Positions 39,218 through 50,415 are shown, counted from the stretch's first letter. The stretch: DNA of 64,000 nucleotides from Melastoma dodecandrum (GCA_029817715.1 JARUPY010000534.1:3474501-3538500); one strand, 5' to 3'. Notes: generated by a model not told the origin, from the sequence alone. Made by a program: numbers and translations.

Positions 39218-41357
39218 CAAGGGAGATGGTGAGCATAGTGATGCTGGTTCTGTTTCAGGAACAAAGGCAGCAGTGCTTTGCTGGCAGTGTAAGCAACTCG
39301 GGCATCGCTCTTATGAGTGTCCCAAGAAGCTGAAAACTGCGGATTCCCAGAAGGGGAAGGCTGAACTTAAGGAGGAAGCAAAAGCTGACTCCGAGAATAA
39401 GGCGAAACCGGATCTCCAAAAGGAGATGGCTAATCCCAAGAAGGCTGAGGCCAGAGATAAGGGAAAGGCGAAAGAATCCCTGAAGGGGATGGCTAGATCT
39501 AAGGGAAAGGTAATAACCAATCCCAAGGAGAAAGCGAGAGTTTCCCAGGAGGAGAAGACAGATCTGAAGGAGAAGGGTAACACCAACTCTGAAGGAGATG
39601 TGAAGAGAGATCTTCAAAAGAAGATGACAGATCCGAAGGAGGAAATCTCCAAAAGAGATGTGGAAATGGCAGATCTAAAAGATAAGGCGAGAGCCGAGTC
39701 GGAGGAGAAAGCCAGAAAGAAGAGGAAAGCCAAGAGGCTTAGATCTTCTGGTCCCAAAGGGGACGATTCTACAAAGGATGGTCCTAAGAAGGACGGAAAG
39801 GTTGAAGAACCTTGGTGGTCTCCATTGACCATGGAGCAGTTTAACTACTGCCGAAACCACTTAGCCAAAGAGCAGAAAATTTCCATTAATCAAGCTGTGA
39901 AATCCTACAAGGCTTTGTTACAAAGCAAGGAAGAACAGAAAGAGGATATGGAAACACAGTATGCTGAGGAAGAGGCTAAGTTTAAGGCCATGATTGGCGA
40001 GCCAATCCAAGTGGTAGACCCTGAACCTAGGGGAGAGCCAGAGGAAGCGGCTGCAATGGAGTGTGAGCAATACTTCGACTTCGGAAGTGCTTACGCAGCA
40101 TTGGAAGGTAACCTTGAAAAGAAGGAAAGCCTTGAGGAAGTAATTCCTGTGAAAGACTCAGTCAGGGAGTCCGGTGACAGCAGTCACGGGGGTAAGAACC
40201 ACGATGGCAAAGGCCATGTTGGGAAAACCCAAGAGGATCTGGAAGGATCCTGGTTTTTTGATGAAGACTCATTTGAGGACGAATCCCTAAGTTGGGATGC
40301 GGCAGTGGTCTGTGGAGGACTCATGGCTGGCATTAAGCATGATGAAAAGCGCCAGATTGAGTTTTTCGCAAGAAAGACCGTTGAGTACATCAAAGATCTG
40401 GAGTTTAAATTATCGGTTATGACTTCAGATGAGGAGGAGCTGTCTCGATTTGAAAAAGAAAGGCAGCAAATATTCTCCACAACGATGTCTATAATACCGG
40501 GAGAAGTTAGAGAATATGACGTCCCAATGGTAACAGTAGACATGAGTGAATCCTCTCTTGAGGAAAACACTGTGCTTCAACCGTATCTACACTGGATATC
40601 GGGGAAGTGGCCATCTCTAAGAATTCACTCAGATATGGTGGGAGTAGCAGCGCCTTATGTGTATGCTGGGTTTGTTGACATGCTGGAGATCGACAGATCA
40701 GAACCAGAATATATGGAACCCCTGCCTACGTTAGTAAGGTATATACTCGGATACCTAGGCTACGGACCAAAGTATGCCACGGCGTTGATTACTAGCACAA
40801 TGATGGAGGAAGAAGACCATCCACAGTATGGGAAGGTGATACTTCAAAATCTGCAAGTATGGGACATCCATCCGTGTGAAAGTAGACGTATGACGGAACC
40901 TCATAAACAAGACCTCGATCAGAGAGGGTTATGGCGGAAATACTACAAGGACAAGACTGTCCGAAAAGCCATAAAAGTTGAGTTCCTTAAAGACGTGCTG
41001 GAGCATGTGTTAGCCCGCAAGGACGACTACTACGTGCTCTGTGATGGGGTGATCACCGTCACGATTCTTCGGTCAAATTTGAGCTTTATAGATGAGCAAG
41101 CAGGAGACCGAGGATGGCAGAGAATGCTCGACCTTCTAGATAGCTTCTGGAGGCGAGAGAACTCTGAGCTGCACCTCCGAACCGACACCTTCGAGGTTTG
41201 GAGCAAGATTGCTGATTTCACCGACAAGACCTTGAATCAGCAAATCGAGCATGATGCAGAGAGAGTCCGGCAAATTCTTAATGTTGTCCACGACCCACCA
41301 GGACTCTCAGAGAAAGAAGGAGTTGGCGAAACTTCAAAAGCCAACGTTAGTGAATGA
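39111..41357 (+). CDS. EPRV copy 1 second ORF with two zinc knuckles
   Basis: An intact frame of 748 codons, overlapping the end of the RNase H frame by about 100 nt in the +1 frame. The likely start is the Met at 39144, directly before the first CCHC knuckle (CWGCKKEGHSRKVC); a second knuckle CWQCKQLGHRSYEC follows some 30 residues on. Then comes a long Lys/Glu-rich low-complexity stretch (about residues 80-215), and a more ordered acidic C-terminal half containing several Trp/Tyr-rich segments. No family was recognised for the C-terminal half. It sits where florendoviruses carry an ORF of unknown function. Two tandem zinc knuckles suggest nucleic-acid binding (inference). Confidence 0.8.
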   Translation: MQTPLFLKTLQMDPAAKRKICWGCKKEGHSRKVCPNKGDGEHSDAGSVSGTKAAVLCWQCKQLGHRSYECPKKLKTADSQKGKAELKEEAKADSENKAKPDLQKEMANPKKAEARDKGKAKESLKGMARSKGKVITNPKEKARVSQEEKTDLKEKGNTNSEGDVKRDLQKKMTDPKEEISKRDVEMADLKDKARAESEEKARKKRKAKRLRSSGPKGDDSTKDGPKKDGKVEEPWWSPLTMEQFNYCRNHLAKEQKISINQAVKSYKALLQSKEEQKEDMETQYAEEEAKFKAMIGEPIQVVDPEPRGEPEEAAAMECEQYFDFGSAYAALEGNLEKKESLEEVIPVKDSVRESGDSSHGGKNHDGKGHVGKTQEDLEGSWFFDEDSFEDESLSWDAAVVCGGLMAGIKHDEKRQIEFFARKTVEYIKDLEFKLSVMTSDEEELSRFEKERQQIFSTTMSIIPGEVREYDVPMVTVDMSESSLEENTVLQPYLHWISGKWPSLRIHSDMVGVAAPYVYAGFVDMLEIDRSEPEYMEPLPTLVRYILGYLGYGPKYATALITSTMMEEEDHPQYGKVILQNLQVWDIHPCESRRMTEPHKQDLDQRGLWRKYYKDKTVRKAIKVEFLKDVLEHVLARKDDYYVLCDGVITVTILRSNLSFIDEQAGDRGWQRMLDLLDSFWRRENSELHLRTDTFEVWSKIADFTDKTLNQQIEHDAERVRQILNVVHDPPGLSEKEGVGETSKANVSE

Positions 41358-41519
41358 GTCTCCCAGAACAGCGAACCAATGCAGACGGGAAAAGATAATT
41401 GTATAAAGTTAGACTAGGACATTTTTGTCGGTCATTAGGACCTCACTAACTTTTGCAAAAGTTTAAGATTCCTTTTACTTTTGAGCTGGCAAACAGTGCA
41501 TAGGCACCAGCTCCTTGTG

Positions 41520-41527
41520 TATATATT
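41520..41527 (+). promoter_or_regulatory. TATA box of the EPRV pregenomic promoter
   Basis: TATATATT lies about 160 bp after the second ORF and about 800 bp before the primer site, the position expected for the 35S-like pregenomic RNA promoter. It is followed by a long leader. Confidence 0.55.
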
Positions 41528-42002
41528 CACAAGCCCTCTACCTCATTTGGGGAGGCGAATCGAATAGAGAAATTCTCTCTCAAAAACTCTGAGTAAGAAA
41601 ATCTCTGAATCGCTCTCCTAATACCTTAAGGAACCAAGAGTAAGGTGGTTAGAATTAATCAAAATTGGTTAAGACTAACGGAAGGTCAGATCGAAAGATC
41701 AAGAACCTTGCAGGGAGTATAACTTTGGGCTGAAACCTTGGATTAAGGAGTGTCTATATAAGACCCTCAGTGTAAGGGCATTGGAACGACACAGAAGAGC
41801 CTTTCCAGTTTGCGGATGCGTTCGCTGAATTCTCTAGTTTGAGAATTGTGCTACTCTGGGATCTCTGTTATTTCGGAAGCTTGGTGAACCCTCTGAGCAA
41901 CCCACTGAATTAAGGTATGATGAACTTTCCGCTGTGTAGTTTATGATAATCTTCATAATCTAATAAGATTGTGAGGGTGGTGCTAAAGCACGACAGTCGC
42001 TT

Positions 42003-42311
42003 ATGACTGATTGTCCAAACCCCGAGCTCCTACATTTAGATCACGGTGTGGGCAAGGATTCTGCTACTGGACTTCTAAACACAGTAGTAGATCGATTGGC
42101 AATTATCTCAGCGCAAATCCAGCAGCTGACTGAACTTGTGGATAGCTATTCTAAGAAATTAGAAGAGCTGACTCTTTTGCAGAGTGAATTCGAGGAGTAT
42201 TTCCTTGAAGGTAAATCCAATCTTGGGTTTGCGGCAAGTTCGAGATACTCTAGCGAGTATTCGAGGTTGGCAGAACGCCGGCGACAGAGACAATTGAGGA
42301 AAACTTCTTAA
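42003..42311 (+). CDS. Small leader ORF of the EPRV
   Basis: A 102-residue frame between the promoter and the primer site. A heptad-like Leu/Ile pattern (residues 25-70) suggests a coiled coil, followed by an Arg/Gln-rich tail. The decayed second copy keeps recognisable similarity over the same stretch (about 48840-49125), so it was part of the ancestral virus. Its function is unknown; a role like other short leader or virion-associated proteins of the family is only a guess. Confidence 0.5.
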   Translation: MTDCPNPELLHLDHGVGKDSATGLLNTVVDRLAIISAQIQQLTELVDSYSKKLEELTLLQSEFEEYFLEGKSNLGFAASSRYSSEYSRLAERRRQRQLRKTS

Positions 42312-42333
42312 GTCCGATTCCTTAAACTGATAT

Positions 42334-42346
42334 TGGTATCAGAGCC
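42334..42346 (+). promoter_or_regulatory. tRNA-Met primer-binding site of EPRV copy 1
   Basis: TGGTATCAGAGCC matches the 3' end complement of initiator Met tRNA, used by Caulimoviridae to start minus-strand DNA. The equivalent site in copy 2, with one mismatch, is near 49138. Confidence 0.85.
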
Positions 42347-42350
42347 GCTT

Positions 42351-43180
42351 AAGAAGAATTAATTTTCTTATTGTCTGGGGAAAATTAACTTAGAGACTGA
42401 GATAAGTAGGATAAAATTGAAACAAGTCGAAAGTATAGGATATCTATAGATACAATTTAAACTTCAGGTTAGATCGGATAAAACTAGTAAAGTTGAGGGT
42501 ATATTTGATAATTAAGCCTTTATTATAAATAACGTATTCCGTACAATAATGAAAAGTTTTTTTCACCAGCCCCACGTCCCGTTTCGTAGGTCCCCCCTCA
42601 ACCTTCGGTCAATAAAGGTTGTGTTCCTTAAATTGTTTCCTCCCTGCATGAAATGGCAGATTGTGTAAAGCCGACTCTTTTAATGTATAATTTTTAAAAA
42701 AAATTTAAGATGTCGATGTTATAAAGATCGATTTCATGTACGGGATATAATTCGCATGGTATTTATGAGGTCGATTTCGCTTTGGGTACGATAAAAGTGG
42801 CCTTAAAAAGGCAATTGTTTAGAAACCAATATTCTAATTATTATTTAGTTTTGGTCTTCTAGAAAGTGCATAACAAAGATTGTGTGCCCGAAAAAGAGGG
42901 GCGACGTCGGGGTTGACCGGACCAATTCCTTCTTTTTTGAAGTCTGCAATTTGACAAATGGCCCATCATATCATAACATCAAATGTTCCAAATCAAAGGA
43001 TAGAAACCTTCCACCTTCGCCCACCACTACTCCTTCAGCAATAGACCCGACCCTAATGGAGTTGAAAGACATGCAAATGTCAAATTTGATTTAATGAAAT
43101 AAATAGAAAAATCATAAACATTTGATAATTAGGAAAAAATAGAATAGGACAGTGTTCGGATAGATTACAGGAAAACCTTC
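42351..43180. other. AT-rich flank between EPRV copy 1 and the first NLR
   Basis: No coding gene. It includes GCCGACTC/TCGATTT motifs at 42665-42810 related to those left of the EPRV, then the 3' flank of the NLR gene. A plus-strand frame at 42882-43094 has no recognisable domain. Confidence 0.5.
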
Positions 43181-46012
43181 TCAATCATACAACCAATCCA
43201 AACTGATCTTTTCTTTCCCAGCATCTATCTCCATATTGTTGTGCACGCTCAAAGCTTTCTTCTTCATCGATTTGAAGAACTCTTCTTTATCCTGGTCGCA
43301 GATCACATGCTCTAAGTTCTCGAGTCTCTTCATCGATGATGGTATAGAAGATAAATTCGAGCAGCCCCTCATGTACAGTTTACTCAGATTAACCAGCTCG
43401 CCCATCTGATCAGGGAGCTTCTTGAGTTTCAGGCAATTGGATATGTCGAGAAACGTCAAGCCTTTGAGGTTCACAATCGAATCTGGTAACTCCGCCAATT
43501 TTGTGCAAGAACTGAGTCTCAAGACCTCGATTTGAGTGAGGTTTCCCATTATCTTGGGAAGTTCGGAAAGCTCATGACAGTTGGTGATGTTTAGCTTCCT
43601 CAAATGCACAAGCTCGCAGAGTCCGGCCGGTAACTTGACCAGATCGATGCAATAGTCGATGTTGAGCTCGATCAAACTTGGCATCAAGCAAGTAGCCATT
43701 GTCTCACAGGAAAACAGAGCTTCATTAAGGTTGCACATGAAAAGCGACAACTTTCTCAGACGGCACAACGGCACACTTGATGGATTAATTGGAGGCAGCA
43801 CCACGCGCTCTAGCCGGATTCTCTTGAGATTCGACAAGGCAAAGATGTGATCGAAGTTGGTTAACCTGGCCGAACGGAAGTATTGGTTACTGATGAGCAG
43901 TGACTTGAGATTGCCCATCTCTTGAACAAAGTCCGGCAAACTGCAAGCCCTTGCACAGAATTTCAGGAGGAGAACTTCAGTTCGTGGCAAACTGAGACCA
44001 GGCCAGGAAGAAGAAAACATTGCACCTACACGTGATTCATCGACATTGTTAGATGATGGAAATTAATCCTTTCGGACGACCAAAAAGAGCGTGAGAAAGA
44101 AACCTGTTGTTATAGCAGCAAGACGGGCATTAAAGGGCATGCAATTTTGCTCGGTCCACTGGTCTGGGAATTCGCTTCCGCTTACTTCAATGATAAGTCT
44201 CTTCCTCTCTTTGATCGGCTCTTGGTTGCATTCCATAATAGCAAGATCTCTGAGTAGGTCATGCACAGTTACCCGATGACCGTCATAAAAACCATCACTT
44301 TCGCCCGCATCTTTCCTGCACATCCATATAAACTGCAGCCACATCAAAACTTTCTGCGATGACGAAGATGATGATGATAAGGATTTCCTTATGCAATCCC
44401 CGTACCTGGAGATGACGAGATTAACCAAGCTCCTCACTGAAAGTTCATGGAGGATCGAAATTGCATGTGCATCTGAATCCAAATCGTACAATTCCATCCA
44501 CATGTCAATGAGGGCATCGGCGGGAATCTTATGATCCTCCGAGAATGAACTTAAGTCCAGGAAACATTCCCTGGCCACAGGATCATAGTCAAAATCGTCC
44601 AGGCTTTTCTTAAGACAGTTGAGGATTTCACTGTTTGATCCAACCAGAGAGCCTCCCTTGGACAGTTCATCTCGTTTCCTCTCCCATTTCACAGGGGGCT
44701 GTCCACGCAGCGACTTGCCAACAACAGTTAGTGCCAATGGCAATCCCTTACAAGCGTCCACCAACTAACAAAAACAAGGGATGGGATGAATAATTAGCAC
44801 GGTAACAATAAGGAAAGTCTGTTCCCGATGACTACCTGCGCTGTAACTTTTTTGTTTGGGCCCCCGAATCTGCTGCCCTCGGCAGTAGCCATGTGGTGAA
44901 AAAGCTCCATGGATTCATCATCATCGAGTGGCTTCAGCCGATGTGAGTTGCCCAAGGCCAGAAACTCGAACCTCGACGTCACTAGGATCTTCAAGTCAGA
45001 AAGCATGCTTACGACGAACTTCTCGGGTAAGGATTCCGAATTTGACCAAACATCATCCAACACAATCAGCAGAGGCTTCTGACCCATTTTCTGCAGCAGT
45101 TGTCGCAAGTGACGGACCGCCTGCTCTTCGCTTTCAATGCGAGTCTCGCCAAATCCCGCACGCAGGGCCATTCTCTGTACGATGTCAACCAGATTCGGCG
45201 TCTTCGAGATTGGGATGAAGAGGATATTCCCGCCGAACTTGACTACACAAATGAAACTACATAAGTGATCGATCTACCCCAACCCGATACCAGCTCCATC
45301 AAGTATAATCTTGAAGGTTACTGTGATATCCCAATCTAAACCCACCTTTAATTTCCTCATCGTGACACATTGCCGTGACGAGAGTGGTCTTTCCGCAGCC
45401 TCCTGGAGCAGACACAACGGTGATATAGAAACCAACCTCAAGCAGCTTCCCCTTGATCTCCTGGAAGGATCGCCCCGCCTCCCTCCCGATCACCACGTCA
45501 GGAGCCTGAGGGACCACATAATCGACGAAGTACCCGACCCCATCCTGCATCACCATCTCGACCATGTTCCCGGCTTCCACGGCATTAGCCAACCTCCTCA
45601 CTTCCTGACTCAAACCCTTCACCTCGACCAATGTCTCCTTTCCGTCCCTCAGGATAAATGCCTGCACGTCCACCTTGAAGAACTCCTCCACCGAATCGTT
45701 CAGCTGCCCCAGCTTCTTCGAGCAACGATGCTTTTTGAAGACGTTGACCTTCCAAACCTTAGCGGATTTCCTCACGAGCTTCGCGCCCCTCCTCATAATC
45801 TCTCGAATCGGGCGCATCTCCTCGACGCGGTCGAGCACCCTGTTGAGGCTCTCTGTCTCATCGATGACGGGACGGATCCTTGTGAGGGTGGAGCTGAGCT
45901 TCTCGAACTGGGGGCGGAACTCAGAGACGACGTCCTTGGCCTCCATAACCGCCCTGAACAGCTCCCCGAAGGCCGCGCCGAGGGCCGCCCCGCCGACGAA
46001 AACGACAGCCAT
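43181..46012 (-). CDS. RPW8-type NLR (NRG1-like helper), gene 1
   Basis: Five exons (46012-45346, 45242-44836, 44764-44406, 44315-44104, 44025-43181) give 829 residues, similar to Arabidopsis At5g66900-type proteins. Domains: RPW8-like helical N-terminus (1 to about 150); NB-ARC with P-loop GGCGKTT (204-210), kinase-2 LLIVLDDVW, RNBS-B ILVTSRF, GLPLAL; then C-terminal LRRs of the form LxxLxIxxCxxLxxLP. The usual RNL QHD at the end of NB-ARC reads VHD here. The 90-bp intron 44405-44316 is a multiple of three and without stops; skipping its removal would insert 30 residues including a Ser run. The family acts downstream of sensor NLRs, oligomerising into membrane channels in immune signalling. 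The gene is intact and lies between two pararetrovirus copies. Confidence 0.9.
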
Positions 46013-46043
46013 CTGGCCTTATTTCCCTGGACAAATTCTTTGA

Positions 46044-46060
46044 GGGGGGGGGGGGCGGGG
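46044..46060. repeat. G-rich run just upstream of NLR gene 1
   Basis: An almost pure G tract on the plus strand (C tract on the NLR sense strand), 32-48 nt upstream of the start codon, in the probable 5' UTR or core promoter. Confidence 0.75.
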
Positions 46061-46396
46061 CCTGAGTTTGGTTGTGTTATGCAAGAATCTGGCGAGGGAG
46101 CCTTCTTTCAAAAGCCAATCCATACGCGGAGACAGACATTGTCCTTTTGCCTCAGTCAACGTGGGTAGAATGGTTATTTATTAATGTAAGAAAGAACATT
46201 GTTTCTCCATTTTGTAATTAGATGCCGTTGAGATTTGATGGGCATAGAGTCAAAATACCATTGTCAGAATAGGTAAGGTAAGAAGTTTAGAATTTCTCCA
46301 AGCACGGTTGTTACCTTTTTTTGTCTTTTCTTGCATTTTTATTAAAGTCCAAAATTTTAAAAGGATTTTAATTAGGTACCTGACGTAGCTGAAGAA

Positions 46397-48640
46397 GTGA
46401 AATATTCGATAAATACTTTTGGAACTCTTTTAAGATTGGAGTTCATCACAGAGTTTAGAATGACTTCCTATGAAATTAGTAAAAGTATAAATGATATTTT
46501 AACACAGTTAACTATTCAAGAGAGTACCGAAATTCTTGAGAATCAAAACTATCTTGCTCACGAAGTAGCCTCTATGGTAAACAAGATGTTAGACTCTATT
46601 GCGCATGAAAGAAGCTTAAACAGGCCTGATACAGAGGAAACTTCTGGACTGAAAAGTACTTCGGGAAAACCAGTTGAAAATTTGAAATTGAGATGAAGAA
46701 ATTCCAAACATGATCAAGGCAAGATTGTAGATGATATGTATAAGGAATCAGTTGCTCTCTACATCTTAGACCCACGAAAGCGAAATGCAAACTTAAACCC
46801 CCAGATTGGGGAGTTAGCAAAAGACTTGAGGAAAGCCTTAGGTCTGGCAGAAGAAACCCCAGTTCATTTAGATAATAGGACGTTTAATGAACTGGTTACT
46901 GCGAAAAGGGATATTTATAGGTCGGATTATCCCTACAGAACCAAACCAGAATTTATTACGAGGCATAATGTCCTGAAACCAATAATCACTCCTGGTACTT
47001 TTCTGGATATTGACTGTGAGAAGCACATATCCGAAAGGATATATGAGTGGCTATCACTTATTCGAATGACTGCGTCCGCTGGGATATTTTCTCCTGAATC
47101 AGTTTATCAATTACGTGTAGCAGTCTTCATGGGCACGACGTAAAAATATTGGAAATTTTTTGGGGCTCACACAAACATCAAAGAAAGATAGATCAAGCGT
47201 TGACCGTTGATGATGTATTGGTAATTATTGTTGATCCATTAAAATGGGAGTTCTGTGGTTTCTCATTATCCACTGAGACTGTGGAAAAGGAGCAATCTTT
47301 GACTGCTTTAGTTAAACTACAGATTTGTAATATGTGTCTGTCTGACAACTATGTCTGTGAATTCCAGAAGTATTATTACAATCTGGATGTAGTTTCACAA
47401 CAGTTCATATTGGGAACGTTTTTTACAAAACTTCCAGAGCCCTGGTCGGAAGTTACGCAAAAGGCATATGAATTAATTCTGAGCGAGAAAAAGATTGTTC
47501 CTGGACTCGGATGAAAGATTCAGGTGGTTAAGTACGCGATGAGAAAGACGTGTATTGAGCTCCAGGTTAAAGAGGCTGCCAAAAAGCTTCTATACCTAAA
47601 CAATAGCTGTTGTTCTCAGATTGAGTATGTACCTGGAAAGTATGGATGTGATACCCCAGGAGAGTTAGAGAGAACAATAAACTTTCCTAAGTAGAGAAAA
47701 TTTGTTGGATATAATAAGAGGAAAGTTTGGCTAATAAAGGACATTCAGAATAAGCAAAAAAGGGATCCTGCTTACAAACCCAAAAGGTTTGTAAGAAGAT
47801 GAGATAACCTTAAGGATAAAGATATGATTGATACCTTTAAACGAAAGCATGGCAGAGATCCTAAGTGTCCTAAAGGGAAACCGTTGAGCAGTTGCAATTG
47901 ATGTTGGTTTTGTGGGTCAAAAGCCCACAAGGTGGATACTTGTCCTAAGAAGAATCAGAGGAGAGAAAGACTCCGAATGATTTTTCTAGACGACAGGTTA
48001 TGAGGAGGAAGTCCTAGCTTATGAGCAAATAGATGAGCATGACATGTCTGACTTAGATTCAGAAGTAGAATCTATCTATGAGGTTGTGCCAAATTACGAT
48101 ACATACTCAGATGATGGTTCTGATCTCTGGACTGCGCATCTATTCATGATGAGAGCAGAGCAAAATGGAGATGGTGATGAGTTGGTTGTGCTGGAAACAA
48201 CGAATCAGGTACTGGAAGAAACTCACCAGTATGAAGATCCATCCCAGTCTATTCTGGAATGGAGACTGCCAAACATTAACGTGAGAGAAGTCTATAATGT
48301 TTCGAGGTTTAGTTCAATAATAGACATCTCACAGTCGGAGGCAAGGACTCAAGTTATAAGCACGAAACTTAGAGACTCTGGATATCCCATTATTAAACGT
48401 AGATTGCATTAGGGAAACAATGCAGCGTACGAGAGGTGTATATAACTATATACACATTGGGTTGATCCAAGTAGGATTAGTTTCCCTATTCCATCTTCTA
48501 GTGGATAGTCTCGTGGTAGAAGCTATGATTGATAAAAGATGACGAGAATTCAAAGATCAATTGATATATGGTATACAGGCCAACCTTGCACATGGTCTTG
48601 TATAGTTCCAGGTCCATCCAAATTTCATGTTTGGCCCCTG
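46397..48640 (+). pseudogene. Decayed EPRV capsid/movement fragment
   Basis: The coding similarity to copy 1 is broken by many stops (for example after 46693, 47140, 47511, 48409) and small indels that move the reading between frames. Open pieces such as 46736-47143, 47149-47514 and 48044-48412 retain clear capsid-region similarity. The zinc-finger region (near 47895) has a stop in it. Decay is much further than in copy 1, implying an older or less constrained insertion. Confidence 0.85.
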
Positions 48641-49155
48641 AACGAAGATATGGGCATTCGGGATGATACAGAAGAACCTCATAGTTTTCTCAATTATGAG
48701 AAGTGAATAACTCTTGAAATTCTGGTGAAGAGCTACCCACCTGAGTAAGATATAATAAACATCTTCTACTTTTTATTCAAGTTGTTTATGTTGATTTTAG
48801 TTAAGGGAACTTAATTAATGTGGTACAATTGGAATTGCTCAACTTGGATCACAGGTTTGGCAAGGACCTATACTGCTGGACTTTTGAATAATGTAGTGCA
48901 TCATTTGAAAAATCTGTCGGCCGAGATAACTAAGTTGTCAAGGCTTGTAGAATTGTTATTCTAATAAATTAGAAGAACTGACTCTGGTTCAGTGTGAATT
49001 TGAGGTCCCTGAATGTAAGTCCAGTTTGGGATTTACGGCTAGTTCCAGATATTATAAACGGGTATTTGAGGTTGACAGAGCCCCGACGACAAAGACAACT
49101 AGAAAAATCTTCCTAAGTTCGTATCCTTCATGTATAATTGGTATTAGAGCCGTTT
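46397..49155 (+). mobile_element. Endogenous pararetrovirus, copy 2 (internally deleted)
   Basis: The sequence matches copy 1 from just upstream of its polyprotein start through capsid, zinc finger and the first part of the movement domain (to about 48646, equal to about 36280 in copy 1). It then jumps to leader-like sequence equal to about 41865 of copy 1, the small leader ORF region and a primer-site-like TGGTATTAGAGCC near 49138-49150. About 5.6 kb (rest of MP, protease, RT, RNase H, second ORF) is gone. It ends near the primer site as copy 1 does. Confidence 0.85.
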
Positions 49156-50415
49156 AGGACATCTTTTTTTCTTGAGGGACTGAATTGCCAAAGAAGAAAA
49201 ATTTGGGGCTGAATTAGAAGAAAAGAAGAAGAGAGAGACAACCGTATATAAGAAATATTGAAACTTGAAACCCTATTAGGACAAATTATTTTTAGAGAAA
49301 GAAGTAAAAAGGAACAAGGCCCGAGGTCTGATGGTATGCGTTACAAGTTGAATCTTTGTGCAATAAGGTGATTTTTTTTTTTACTATTTCTTTAAAATAA
49401 TTTTGCTAAATGACAGGAATTATTGAAACAATCGGGGAAACTGTTACTTGAGTGATGTCATGGAAAGGTAGTCTTGCGAATCTCGATATCATCTGGAACT
49501 CGTTCGTCACTATTCTTTTCTTGCTTCGCAAGTCCGCGCGCCAAATTGTATAATAAATTAATGTTCGATATTTAATATCCATATAATAAATATCAAGGAC
49601 TTTGCCCAAATGCGAATAGATGGTTTAATTATATCATTTTACGAGTGAAGAGTGCGTTTGTGAGTGCTCTAACTTGTTAAAAATAATGCTTATTATAAAT
49701 TATTTTGAAACAAAAATTAATATTATTCAAGTTTAATATTTTTAGAAGGGATCAAAATTATTTCGTTTTGATATGATTTTCGTTATCTAGCCCGATTCAA
49801 TAAGTCATTCGAGTAACACTACTATTATCCGACAGGCTCACGAAATTTTAAAAACCCACGTGGGATAAAAGTTTTTAAAGGTGAGTCGAGAAACAAAATT
49901 ATCCAAAAAAAATGAAATTTAAATAGGCCACGTCAGTGGAATGAATTAAGACGTTAAAATTATATCGTAAAAAAAAAAATTAAAATATCTATTTAAAGTT
50001 ACAAAAGAAAATACAAAAGTTCGGGACATGAGTTAGTATTTTTGCCTTGTAGAAAAAATGATTAACCTTTTTGAAGTGTTTGATTTTAAATTTGAAAAAA
50101 TAGATGTTCGTGGCCAAAATGAACACTAGAAAGAATGATGTGAATGCAAAAAAAGGAAGAGATTTGCTTTTTTTAAATATCAACCCCCGCTTCCGGCCTA
50201 AAATTTAAACGTGGGAAAGAAGATTCTTAGAATGCCTGCTAGTTATCGACATCAATTACGTAAGCAAAAGTCAACCATCCCAAGAGCGGTCGAACCCGGC
50301 CGACCCACCTATAAGAAGAGTAGTATTAAACCAACATCCAATCTCACTCATTTGGTTCCCAATTCCATTGCCGTTTTATCTTTCGATCAAAGCTCAAACA
50401 TCTGTTGAAACCCAA
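49156..50415. other. AT-rich intergenic, SDR upstream region
   Basis: No coding sequence was recognised. Contains poly-A/T tracts and probably the promoter of the SDR relic at its right end. Confidence 0.6.

Larger units (their letters stand above)
33990..42350 (+). mobile_element. Endogenous pararetrovirus (Caulimoviridae), copy 1
   Basis: About 8.4 kb with caulimovirid features: one long polyprotein (capsid-type zinc finger, movement-like domain, aspartic protease, RT, RNase H, no integrase), a second ORF, a promoter and leader, a small leader ORF, and a tRNA-Met primer site at its right end. The absence of integrase and LTRs separates it from LTR elements. The linear ends lie near the primer site, as expected if a linear form opened at the replication gap was captured. 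The left end was estimated from where similarity to copy 2 begins (around 34000), so borders are approximate. The layout of two large ORFs recalls florendoviruses, but capsid before movement recalls cave-/solendoviruses, so I do not assign a genus. Confidence 0.9.

Noticed and set aside
39111..41357. Host zinc-knuckle gene
   Set aside because: It overlaps the RNase H frame, lies between viral RT and viral leader, and runs in the same direction, so it is part of the EPRV.
42334..42346. tRNA gene fragment
   Set aside because: Only the 13-nt primer complement is present, with no cloverleaf sequence around it.
33990..42350. LTR retrotransposon
   Set aside because: No integrase, no LTRs, movement-protein-like domain and a caulimovirid capsid finger are present.
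45311..46168. 285-residue plus-strand open frame
   Set aside because: It lies opposite exon 1 of NLR gene 1, whose frame has clear RPW8 and NB-ARC motifs; this frame has none.
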